Source of the DNA: Rhizobium sp. Root1203
GTDB lineage: Bacteria > Pseudomonadota > Alphaproteobacteria > Rhizobiales > Rhizobiaceae
Direction of reading: 5' to 3'
DNA: 33,384 bases
NCBI RefSeq assembly: GCF_001424945.1
Contig: NZ_LMCW01000045.1
Span: forward strand, 235,969-269,352
Numbering within the stretch: the first letter of the stretch is position 1; every line of letters starts with the position of its first letter. The notes under the pieces are model-generated. The model had not been told where the DNA came from. It saw only the letters and a list, made by a program, of their open reading frames with translations, and made no database searches. This document shows, one piece after another, positions 8,820 through 15,937 of the stretch. A program made the translations under genes and the position numbers.

Positions 8820-9968
8820 ATGTTCCCAAAGCGATTGTGCGTTATCCTGATCATGCTGCTGGGTCTGATCGGCTGTGGCGGGCCGCGTGCCGTTCTCGGT
8901 CTTGGCGCGACATCGACGCAAGGCGAGCCTGCGGCAATCGTTCCGATCTATGTCGCAACCACGCGCGCTCGCTCCGACAACCTGTCACTGCCCTATTCTG
9001 CGGAGCGGTCAAAAACGCTGAATTTTGCAAAATTCGACATTGGGATCCCCCAGAATCATAGTCTGGGGAACGTCGAGAAAACCGGCCGCGTCCCCGATGC
9101 GAGCAGGCATTTCACCGCACGGACGTATCAGCCGATCGCCCAGCGGCAGGAGTTCGTCAGGCAGCTGAACGTGGCGCTGGCGCAGCGCGCGCCCGAGGAC
9201 CGCGAAATCTTCATTTTCGTCCACGGATACAACAACAACTTCGCCGACAGCATTTTCCGCAACGCCCAGATCATCCACGACTACAACATCAAGGCCGTGG
9301 CTCTTCATTACGCCTGGCCGTCCGGCGGCGCTGTCCCGCTCTACGTCTTCGACCGCGACAGCGCCCTCGTCGGCCGGCGGGGACTTGCCGAGACGATCGA
9401 AATCGCGGCGCAGACCAATGCCCGGAAAGTCGTGATCGTCGGTCATTCGATGGGTGCCTATGTGTTGACCGAGGCATTGCGGGATCTGGCCATCAGTGGC
9501 CGCCGGAGCACCTTCGACCGCCTCGGTGGCGTTGTGCTCGCCGCACCCGACATCGACGTCGACGTGTTCCAGAGCCAGATGGACGACATCGGCGATATTC
9601 CGCGACCCTTTACGATCGTCGTTTCGCGGCGGGATCGCGCCCTCGGCATTTCGCGGTTCATTGCCGGTGGCCATCCGCGTGTCGGCAGCGGTTCCGACAT
9701 CGCCATGCTGCAGGCAAAGGACATTGCGGTCGTTGATGTCTCGGACGTCGACGGCGGACGGCACAACGTCTTTGCCAGTTCGAAGACGCTGATAGAGGTG
9801 GTCAACAATGACGCACTCATGCGCAGCGTCCTCAGGGACGATCGGCCGCCTGCCGGCCAGACCATGCTTGCCGACGGCGCGTCGGCGATCGAGGGAGCGG
9901 CTTCGCTGATCATCTTCCTGCCGGCGCGCATCCTGGGCGGGATGGCGCAAGCGGTCGCCGGACAATAG
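8820..9968 (+). CDS. Lipoprotein alpha/beta hydrolase (DUF900 type)
   Basis: A 382-residue predicted outer-envelope hydrolase. Residues 1-19 form a lipoprotein signal with lipobox LIGC (Cys19). The family signature PIYVATTRAR follows at 42-51, then the oxyanion strand FIFVHGYNNNF (131-141), the nucleophile elbow VGHSMGAY (Ser210), an acidic residue in APDIDVDVF and a late His in GGRHNVF. This is the DUF900 branch of alpha/beta hydrolases, with a complete catalytic triad apparently present. The ATG at 8820 starts the lipoprotein signal cleanly; an in-frame TTG at 8808 would add four residues. The substrate is unknown, with lipid or ester hydrolysis at the envelope plausible. It is one of only two clear plus-strand genes here and converges on the antiporter operon. 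Confidence 0.92.
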   Translation: MFPKRLCVILIMLLGLIGCGGPRAVLGLGATSTQGEPAAIVPIYVATTRARSDNLSLPYSAERSKTLNFAKFDIGIPQNHSLGNVEKTGRVPDASRHFTARTYQPIAQRQEFVRQLNVALAQRAPEDREIFIFVHGYNNNFADSIFRNAQIIHDYNIKAVALHYAWPSGGAVPLYVFDRDSALVGRRGLAETIEIAAQTNARKVVIVGHSMGAYVLTEALRDLAISGRRSTFDRLGGVVLAAPDIDVDVFQSQMDDIGDIPRPFTIVVSRRDRALGISRFIAGGHPRVGSGSDIAMLQAKDIAVVDVSDVDGGRHNVFASSKTLIEVVNNDALMRSVLRDDRPPAGQTMLADGASAIEGAASLIIFLPARILGGMAQAVAGQ

Positions 9969-9973
9969 GCGCG

Positions 9974-10002
9974 CTGCCGCTCCTCGCTATCCGTCGCGGC
10001 AG
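9974..10002. terminator. Hairpin between convergent genes
   Basis: CTGCCGC (9974-9980) and GCGGCAG (9996-10002) form a perfect 7-bp stem with a 15-base loop, between the hydrolase stop and the last antiporter gene's stop. There is no good T-run on either side, so termination efficiency is doubtful, but the position suits a bidirectional terminator. Confidence 0.4.
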
Positions 10003-10011
10003 ATGTTTGCG

Positions 10012-13000
10012 TCAGCCTGCAGCGAAACCAAGCATGCTGAGCACATACAAGACGATCACGTAGTACAGCATATGCAACGCATATGTCTGACCGTTGCCGG
10101 TGTAGATCCTTCGCACCAATCCGCCTGCGTCGACGGTCAGATCGCACAAGCCGTCCCAGAACCAGTTGGCGACCGGCGTAACGAGCGGCGCAAAGGCAGC
10201 GCGATAAAACCTGTAGAAGTGTGCAGCACCGGTCGGAACGGAACGGCCGGGTCTCCTCCGGTAGATCACCAGGAACAACCCGAGCAGGAAGACCGCCGCC
10301 GCCACCGTAGCCGCCATGACGGGCACGGGGTTCCAGTAGCCGTAGATGGTCTCCAGCGACATCCCCTCCCAAACCAGGGTCGAGGCGAAATAGGGGTCGA
10401 TCGCCGCGGAAACAGGATCCATCAGGAGTTTGGGATAGAAGGAGAGCACGAAAATGGCCGCAACCAGAACGAACTGCGGCAGAAGCAACGGCAAGGGTGC
10501 CTCGCGAACCTCCCGATGCGCCGTCTTTCGTGGTCCCAGGAAGACGGCGTAAGCCAGCCGGAACATGTAGAGGAAACCGATGAAGGTGGCGAGGACGGCA
10601 AGGATCGCAAGCCCGTACCATCCCCTGTCCATCATCGCGCTGAGGAGCAGCCATTTGCCGCCAAAGCCGGCCAGCGGCGGCAGGCCGGACATCGAAATCA
10701 GCGCCACGACGACAGTGGCTAAGGTGAATGGCATCTTCCCGGCAAGACCGCCCGTCTGGTCGAGAAGCCTGGTACCGGTTCGCAGGATGATGCCGGCCGC
10801 AGCCAGGAACAGAATGCCCTTCACCATCAGGTGGTTGGCGACGAGGTAGAAGGCCGTAACCCAGCCAAGGTGGCTCATCAGCGCGATCGCCGTGATGATA
10901 TATCCGATCTGGCTCATACTCGAGTAACCGAGCATCCGCTTGATATCGCGCTGTTGAAGCGCCATGACGGCACCCGCGATCGTCGTCAGCAGCCCGATCC
11001 AACCCATCACGTGCGCCATCTCAAGCCCGACTTCGGAGCGTATGGCGAGATAGGTGACCATGAACAGGCCGAAGACTGCGACCTTGCTGATGACGGCGGA
11101 CAGCATCGCTGACAGGTCGTCATCCGCCTCCGCATAGGCACCCGGCAACCAGACATGAACACCGACGGCGCCTGCCTTGATGAGGAAGCCGATCGCCAGG
11201 AATGCAAACGCCGGGGCCGCATCGGGACCCGCCGTCGCAAATGCTGCAAGCACCGTGCTTCCGTTTGTTGTTGCGGCGATACCGAATCCCGCCAGCAGCG
11301 AAAACGCCGATACCAGCGAAAACAGCAGGAACTGCAACACGTAGGGATGGGCTCCCCGCCGCTGCGCGATCAGGAAATAGGACGAAAGGGTTATGATCTC
11401 CCAGTGGAAGAAGAATTCAAGGCTGGTGCTGGCGCGCAGCAGACTGGCGATCGACAGAAGCAGGATCGCCATCATCGGGTAGAAGCCGCGGCGCGCATCG
11501 GAGCGGTAGAAGCCGGCGAAGGCGATGACCAGCCCGCCGGCGAGTAGCAGCACCCCAAACAGCCGCGGCACCCCCTCGATATCGCGAGTGATCCATGATC
11601 CGGCGAGCGCGACCGCGGTCAGCATCAGCACGCATTTGACCCGCCCCGGCAGCCCGTCGAGAAGGCAGAGGCAGCCGCCGACCACAAGCGGGGCGACAAG
11701 CAGTGACGAAGCTGCACCGGCAAGACTGGCCGCCACGAACCCGCCTGCAAACAGCAGGAATGCGCAGGCCAGCACGGGTACCAGCTTCACGAGCGCCGGG
11801 CGTATCGCAAGTCCGTCCGGCATCGGGCGCGTCGCATGCTTGAACCAGCGGAACATGTAGGCTGCCTCAAGCAGTGACCCGATCAGGATCACGGCGATCC
11901 AGATATATTGTCCGCCCGCGGCAGCCCGCATGACCAGCTCCCATTTCGCCCAGAACCCGGGAAATGGCGGCAGGCCGGCGATCGCCACGAGAAAGACGGC
12001 AAGGATGGCGAGCAGGAACGGATTGCCTGAAATATCGGACCACCCGTCGATTTCCGCGCGCTCCACGATGCCCGCCAGCCAGAACAACCCCGCCTTGGCG
12101 AAGAGATGGTTGACGAAAAGGCCACCGACGACCAGCGGCAGCGCCTCCTCTGCCTGAAGCTGGTGCAACAGTGAAAGCGCAAGCATCAGCAGCCCCATCT
12201 GCGCTATCGAGGAATAGCCGAGCATCCGTTGAACGCTCGTCTGCTTCAGGCCCACCAGATTGGAGAAGAGAAAGGTGACGCCGCCGGAAACCGCAAGCAT
12301 GCCAAGGTGGCCTTCGAACAGCGGCAGCAGTTTGAAAAGGGCGAAGAACACGCCCGCGGACACCCCGACCGAAACAAGCGCCGCGGTCCCGCTGCTTGCG
12401 GTCTCGTAGACGTCGAGCCCCCAGCCGTTTGCCGGAAATGGCTTCAGTTCGAGCACGAGGCAGGCCAGCACCAGGAGAAGCGCCGTTGCACCGATCGGAC
12501 CGGTGATCAGCGCCCGGTTGGCGATCATGTCGTCGATGTTGAGCGTTCCGGTCACATGATAGAGAAGACCGGCGCCGAGCAGGAAGAAGGACGAGGCGAG
12601 CACCGTCGCCACGATGTATTTGAAGCCGGCGGCAAGCGCTGCAGGCGCGCGTTCAAAGCCCAGGAGACCGTAGGTGCCGATCGACACGATCTCGAGGAAC
12701 ACGAACTGATTGAACAGATCTCGCGTCATGACCATGCCGTTGATGCCCATGATCAGGATCAGATACAGCAGCAGGGCTGCGTAGCTCGAGCGCAGCCGGT
12801 CCCAAATATGCCATGCACCAAACAGCCCGATGACGTTGACGCAGAGCGAGAAGAAGCCCTCCCACAGGCCGAAGCGCAGGTTGATTGAATAAGGCGGCAC
12901 GCTGCCGGCGGTGAACACCTCGATGGTCGAGCCGCCGTGGTGAAGTTTCCAAAGGCAGGCCGCCGATATCGCTGTCATCCCCGACAGCGCGACGACGAAA

Positions 13001-13107
13001 CCGGCGGCAGGCAACGGCTTGGCGATGCGATAGAGCAAGGGGATGAGAAACCCGCCGCCGAGACCGAGCAGAAAGATATTCAGCGGCTGGAGCAAGCTGT
13101 CTACCAT
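10012..13107 (-). CDS. Fused double antiporter subunit (two Proton_antipo_M modules; MrpD/MrpA-like)
   Basis: A 1031-residue membrane protein with two consecutive NuoL/M/N-type modules. Module 1 (about 1-480) has the key glutamate in FNQFVFLEIVS (E139), the lysine in LELKPFPANGW (K222), RMLGYSSIAQMG (295-304) and a lysine in NHLFAKAGLF (K338). Module 2 (about 520-1031) repeats the pattern: E570 in FFFHWEII, K644 in FLIKAGAVGVHVW, RMLGYSSMSQIGYI (724-737) and K763 in NHLMVKGILF. Both halves therefore keep the charged residues used for proton or cation translocation. Classical Mrp encodes MrpA and MrpD separately. The ATG at 13107, preceded by GGAG and overlapping the mrpC stop by 7 bases, is preferred; the extra 100 residues upstream in the open frame are low-complexity His/Arg and lie over mrpC. 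Confidence 0.92.
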   Translation of the reverse strand: MVDSLLQPLNIFLLGLGGGFLIPLLYRIAKPLPAAGFVVALSGMTAISAACLWKLHHGGSTIEVFTAGSVPPYSINLRFGLWEGFFSLCVNVIGLFGAWHIWDRLRSSYAALLLYLILIMGINGMVMTRDLFNQFVFLEIVSIGTYGLLGFERAPAALAAGFKYIVATVLASSFFLLGAGLLYHVTGTLNIDDMIANRALITGPIGATALLLVLACLVLELKPFPANGWGLDVYETASSGTAALVSVGVSAGVFFALFKLLPLFEGHLGMLAVSGGVTFLFSNLVGLKQTSVQRMLGYSSIAQMGLLMLALSLLHQLQAEEALPLVVGGLFVNHLFAKAGLFWLAGIVERAEIDGWSDISGNPFLLAILAVFLVAIAGLPPFPGFWAKWELVMRAAAGGQYIWIAVILIGSLLEAAYMFRWFKHATRPMPDGLAIRPALVKLVPVLACAFLLFAGGFVAASLAGAASSLLVAPLVVGGCLCLLDGLPGRVKCVLMLTAVALAGSWITRDIEGVPRLFGVLLLAGGLVIAFAGFYRSDARRGFYPMMAILLLSIASLLRASTSLEFFFHWEIITLSSYFLIAQRRGAHPYVLQFLLFSLVSAFSLLAGFGIAATTNGSTVLAAFATAGPDAAPAFAFLAIGFLIKAGAVGVHVWLPGAYAEADDDLSAMLSAVISKVAVFGLFMVTYLAIRSEVGLEMAHVMGWIGLLTTIAGAVMALQQRDIKRMLGYSSMSQIGYIITAIALMSHLGWVTAFYLVANHLMVKGILFLAAAGIILRTGTRLLDQTGGLAGKMPFTLATVVVALISMSGLPPLAGFGGKWLLLSAMMDRGWYGLAILAVLATFIGFLYMFRLAYAVFLGPRKTAHREVREAPLPLLLPQFVLVAAIFVLSFYPKLLMDPVSAAIDPYFASTLVWEGMSLETIYGYWNPVPVMAATVAAAVFLLGLFLVIYRRRPGRSVPTGAAHFYRFYRAAFAPLVTPVANWFWDGLCDLTVDAGGLVRRIYTGNGQTYALHMLYYVIVLYVLSMLGFAAG

Positions 13108-13469
13108 TTCGACTCCGTCAGTGCGTCGATCGAAAGGGTTTTTCGGGTCGCATGCAGCCTGATCGCAAAGGACAACATGATTGCGGTGACCGAAAAGCCG
13201 ATGACGATGGCGGTCACGACAAGTGCTGCCGGAATGGGGTCGACTGCGCGTGTGGCGGCGTCCGCGGCACCGAGTGCATCGTCTATGATCGGCGCAGTTC
13301 CGCCGGTGATGTAGCCCGTCGCCACCAGAACGATGTGCATGCCGGTGTCGATCAGCGAAAACCCGATGATGATGCGCAGGATGTTGCGATGCGTCAGCAT
13401 GCCCCACAGGCCGATGAGAATGAGCACAAATCCCGTTGTGAGTAGTATCTGTGAAATCGGCAGTCCCAT
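13101..13469 (-). CDS. mrpC: Cation/proton antiporter subunit C (MrpC/MnhC, NuoK-like)
   Basis: A 122-residue protein with three membrane segments, related to NuoK. It contains the GLWGMLTHRNILRIIIGFSLI region and PIPAALVVTAIVIGFSVTAIM, where MrpC and NuoK proteins carry a conserved DPIPQALVLTAIVI-like motif. Length matches the family (about 110-125). It forms part of the membrane arm that couples proton and sodium movement. GGAG about 8 bases upstream supports the start. It follows mrpB after 16 bases and overlaps the start of the fused antiporter gene by 7 bases, consistent with one operon. Confidence 0.93.
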   Translation of the reverse strand: MGLPISQILLTTGFVLILIGLWGMLTHRNILRIIIGFSLIDTGMHIVLVATGYITGGTAPIIDDALGAADAATRAVDPIPAALVVTAIVIGFSVTAIMLSFAIRLHATRKTLSIDALTESKW

Positions 13470-13485
13470 GGCTCGTCTCCTATGC

Positions 13486-14184
13486 TCAGCTGCGGAACCG
13501 GTCGATAATGACGCTCAGCTCCGCACCGACCTTGATACCGAGGAGTGCCGATATCAGCGGGATGGCGCCGGCGCTGAGCAGCGTCCCGAAATTGCCGCGC
13601 GGCAGGATGTGGCTGTCGAGAAAGCCGCCGGCGAAGACCAGCCCCAGAATGCCAAGGGAAACATAGAGAACGCCGGCAAGCGATTCCGTGATGCTGAGAA
13701 AACCATGGTCGATCTGCCCCGAGGGATAGGCAAGCATCAGCAGCATGACACCGGAGGCGACAATCGCGCCGCCCTGGAAACCCCCACCTGCCGAAAGGTG
13801 GCCGTTCATGATCACATAGGCGCCGAACAGGAAGATGAGTGGCAGCACCACCTCCGCGCCGTTGCGCACCAGTTCGCTCGGCTCCTGCTGACCTCGACCT
13901 GATGCAGGCAGGGAAAGCGGCTTCTCCTCCGGTCCGCTAGCAAGGAGCACGCCGACGCTCGCCGCCACCATGAACAGCACAGCGACCTCGCCCAGTGTGT
14001 CGAAGCCGCGAAATGAGATCAGGATGCCGGTGACGACATTCGGCGCGCCGAGATCCGCCGGGACCTGTCTCAGGTAGTGCACTGCGAGTGCCGACACCAC
14101 CTGGCGCTCGCTGTAGCCGGAAACAAGTCCGGCGAAGATGACGCCGAACATCGCCACCGCCAACAGGCTGAACAACCGCTTCAT
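13486..14184 (-). CDS. mrpB: MrpB/MnhB antiporter subunit with N-terminal MrpA-tail (MbhE-like) domain
   Basis: A 232-residue protein in two parts. Residues 1-90 contain NVVTGILISFRGFDTLGE, the motif normally found at the very C-terminus of MrpA or in archaeal MbhE. Residues 105-232 are a MrpB/MnhB domain (VLPLIFLFGAYVIMNGHLSAGGGFQGG and a later GGFLDSHILPRGNFGTLLSAGAIP). A 25-residue polar linker separates them. This is a natural fusion or relocation of the MrpA tail onto MrpB, as part of a complex that lacks a full MrpA. Its start overlaps the mrpG stop by 4 bases (ATGA). The gene symbol reflects only the C-terminal half. Confidence 0.92.
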   Translation of the reverse strand: MKRLFSLLAVAMFGVIFAGLVSGYSERQVVSALAVHYLRQVPADLGAPNVVTGILISFRGFDTLGEVAVLFMVAASVGVLLASGPEEKPLSLPASGRGQQEPSELVRNGAEVVLPLIFLFGAYVIMNGHLSAGGGFQGGAIVASGVMLLMLAYPSGQIDHGFLSITESLAGVLYVSLGILGLVFAGGFLDSHILPRGNFGTLLSAGAIPLISALLGIKVGAELSVIIDRFRS

Positions 14185-14525
14185 GAGGAACCCTCTTCGG
14201 TGGTGGCGTTGTTCTCATCCCTGAGCGCATCGACAATGGTCGTTTTCGCCATCGGCGTGCGGATCGCGTGTGCCGCCCGCGACAGCGCATGCGACGACAG
14301 CGGATTTGTCATCAGAACGAAGTATGCGACGATGAGCAGCTTCAGCGACCAGTCGGGATGATAGATGCCGAGGCCTGCAAGCACCAGGATATTGCCCAAG
14401 GTGGAGGCTTTTGTGCCCGCCTGAATGCGGGTGAAAACGTCGGGCATCCGCAGCAGGCCGACGCCCGCGGAAAACAGGAAGAACGCCCCGGCAAGGATGA
14501 CGATGCTGCCGATCAGTTCACTCAT
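14181..14525 (-). CDS. mrpG: Cation/proton antiporter subunit G (MrpG/MnhG)
   Basis: A 114-residue protein with three membrane segments and the MrpG signature GVGLLRMPDVFTRIQAGTKASTLG, followed by YFVLMTNPLSSHALSRAAH. The polar C-terminus (about 25 residues) is typical. The start at 14525 is backed by GGAGG about 9 bases upstream and overlaps the upstream DUF4040 stop by 8 bases; an in-frame extension of 12 residues to 14561 lies fully inside that gene and is unlikely. Part of the Mrp-type antiporter operon. Confidence 0.93.
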   Translation of the reverse strand: MSELIGSIVILAGAFFLFSAGVGLLRMPDVFTRIQAGTKASTLGNILVLAGLGIYHPDWSLKLLIVAYFVLMTNPLSSHALSRAAHAIRTPMAKTTIVDALRDENNATTEEGSS

Positions 14526-14769
14526 CTGCGTTTCCTCCGCCTCTTGTCTTGCGGATCGCATAGAGGAAAATCAGCGTTGCCAGGCCGGAGCCGATCGCGG
14601 CCTCCGCCATGGCCACATCCGGTGCCGCCAGGAGAACATAGGAGGCCGCCGCAAACAGGCTCGCAAGCCCCGCGCTCACCATCGCAGCCATGAGGTTGCT
14701 GAGCACCACGGCCAGCACGCCGCTCACCAGGATGCTGCCGCAGACCAGAAGGATCAGCAATTCGAGCAT
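14518..14769 (-). CDS. DUF4040 / MbhD-like antiporter subunit (stand-alone MrpA C-terminal domain)
   Basis: An 83-residue, three-helix membrane protein. VLSNLMAAMVSAGLASLFAA and the following APDVAMAEAAIGSG match the DUF4040/MbhD domain, which in classical Mrp systems is the C-terminal part of the giant MrpA subunit and in archaeal Mbh is the separate MbhD. Here it is an independent gene between mrpF and mrpG. It starts 5 bases after the mrpF stop, with a G-rich ribosome-binding site, and its stop overlaps the mrpG start. Some databases call such proteins MnhB-related or hydrogenase subunit-like; no hydrogenase is encoded here. Confidence 0.87.
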   Translation of the reverse strand: MLELLILLVCGSILVSGVLAVVLSNLMAAMVSAGLASLFAAASYVLLAAPDVAMAEAAIGSGLATLIFLYAIRKTRGGGNADE

Positions 14770-14774
14770 GACGG

Positions 14775-15035
14775 TTACGGCCCCCTTTCCAGAAAACGGG
14801 CGATGGCGAGAACCGCCAGGAAGCTCAGAAGCCCATAGACCAGCGCCACGTCGAGATAGACGAAGCGTCCGGAGATATGAGCGTAGAGCGCAATCAGCGA
14901 GATCGTCACGACAGTCAGCATGTCGATCGCCACGACCCGATCGATCGCAGTCTTGCCGATGACCAGCCGCAGCACGCCGAACACGATGCTGAGAAAGATC
15001 AGGACAACGGCGATCTGCAGGATGATGTCAGCCAA
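14775..15035 (-). CDS. mrpF: Cation/proton antiporter subunit F (MrpF/MnhF)
   Basis: An 86-residue protein with three membrane segments: ADIILQIAVVLIFLSIVFG, then the family-defining GKTAIDRVVAIDMLTVVTIS, then FVYLDVALVYGLLSFLAVL. The frame is open further upstream to 15068 (a TTG), but that start lacks a ribosome-binding site. I prefer the TTG at 15035, which has GGGGGCGG just upstream and overlaps the mrpE stop by 8 bases, giving the usual MrpF length. The exact start remains uncertain. It is the second gene of the antiporter operon. Confidence 0.88.
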   Translation of the reverse strand: MADIILQIAVVLIFLSIVFGVLRLVIGKTAIDRVVAIDMLTVVTISLIALYAHISGRFVYLDVALVYGLLSFLAVLAIARFLERGP

Positions 15036-15558
15036 AAACCGCCCCCAGGTGTCTCTCGAAGGGGCCAACGATCATGCGGGTCGCTTCCTCGGTGTCCGTC
15101 GTCCTGACGTCGAGCCAATGGATGAACAGCGCGTCGCCCCGGAGGTCCATGACCAGCGACCCGGGTGTGAGCGCGATGGAATTGGCGAGCGCCAGCCGGC
15201 CGATCGGCGATTTCAGCGGCATGTTGACCTTGACGATGCCTGGGCTGATATCGATGCGCGGCGCGTAGACGTAGCGCAGCATGTTGATGTTCGCCTTCAC
15301 CAGTTCGACGAAGAAGACAGAGGTGTAGGCCAGGAAATGGTAGGCTTTGCGGGGCGTGATTTCGATCCGCCAGACGTCCCCGCGACGAGCGAATATAGCA
15401 GCCATGACCAGGGAGACGAGCGCGCCGGTGGCGACGATCGGCAGTTCCACGGAGGCGTTGATCACCAGCCAGACGATGAACAGCAGGCCCCAGAGAACGA
15501 ACATGCCCTGCGGCAATCCCGATACGTGTCGTTGCTTCGTTCCGTGGTCTTCTGGCAT
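15028..15558 (-). CDS. mrpE: Cation/proton antiporter subunit E (MrpE/MnhE)
   Basis: A protein of about 176 residues with the MnhE pattern: two N-terminal membrane helices (MFVLWGLLFIVWLVI and ATGALVSLVMAAIF), a hairpin around YTSVFFVELVKANINMLRYVY, and the conserved ALANSIALTPGSLVMDL segment before DALFIHWLDV. Possible starts are ATG at 15615 (195 aa), 15558 (176 aa) and 15504 (158 aa, nearest the first helix); none has a strong ribosome-binding site, so 15558 is a compromise. It is the first gene of the operon. The dispersed element (15627-15687) lies immediately upstream and may belong to its promoter region. Confidence 0.87.
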   Translation of the reverse strand: MPEDHGTKQRHVSGLPQGMFVLWGLLFIVWLVINASVELPIVATGALVSLVMAAIFARRGDVWRIEITPRKAYHFLAYTSVFFVELVKANINMLRYVYAPRIDISPGIVKVNMPLKSPIGRLALANSIALTPGSLVMDLRGDALFIHWLDVRTTDTEEATRMIVGPFERHLGAVFG

Positions 15559-15937
15559 CGCGCAGGCTTTCGACAGGGGATGATGGAATGGTAGCGCGGA
15601 TGGAACTCGATGCATCGTGCGGTCACACTAGCATCGGCTGTATCGGGCTGTGATCGGCATTGAATCCAGAAACTATGCTCATGGTCCGATATGCCGGCGG
15701 GTTGCCGCGCTTTTCGGTACCGGAATGCCCTGCGGCGGGCGGCGCCCCTTGACCCGCACTGAAAACGGAGAAATCAATCACTTACGATACCCTCCATGCA
15801 GGATTTCGATGAGCGCCTTGGCGAAGGGAGAGATGGCATGAGCAGACGCGCCTCTATTGTCTGCCGCAGCGCGCAGAGATCCGCGGAACCTGCCGGCCGG
15901 CACCACCTGCAAGCGAAGGCAAGCGGATGTCAGACCT
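15559..15937. other. Intergenic region between divergent mrpE and repeat-protein genes
   Basis: About 380 bases that should hold both promoters. Copy B of the dispersed element is at 15627-15687. The open frame 15650-15841 begins inside that element and has no family resemblance. The frame of the plus-strand gene is open back to a TTG at 15857. No clear sigma-70 hexamers or terminator were identified. Confidence 0.45.
15627..15687. repeat. Dispersed intergenic element, copy B
   Basis: Core GTGATCGGCATTGAATCC at 15650-15667 with GTCC at 15684, at the same spacing as the copies at 8552 and 23126. The left block is degenerate here (ACTAGCA instead of TATAGTG, 3 of 7 matches). The copy ends some 70 to 130 bases upstream of the likely mrpE start. 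The open frame reads MIGIESRNYA. Confidence 0.55.

Noticed and set aside
13108..13407. A 100-codon N-terminal extension of the double antiporter frame
   Set aside because: It is His/Arg-rich nonsense lying over the clear mrpC gene; the ATG at 13107 has a ribosome-binding site and a proper membrane start.
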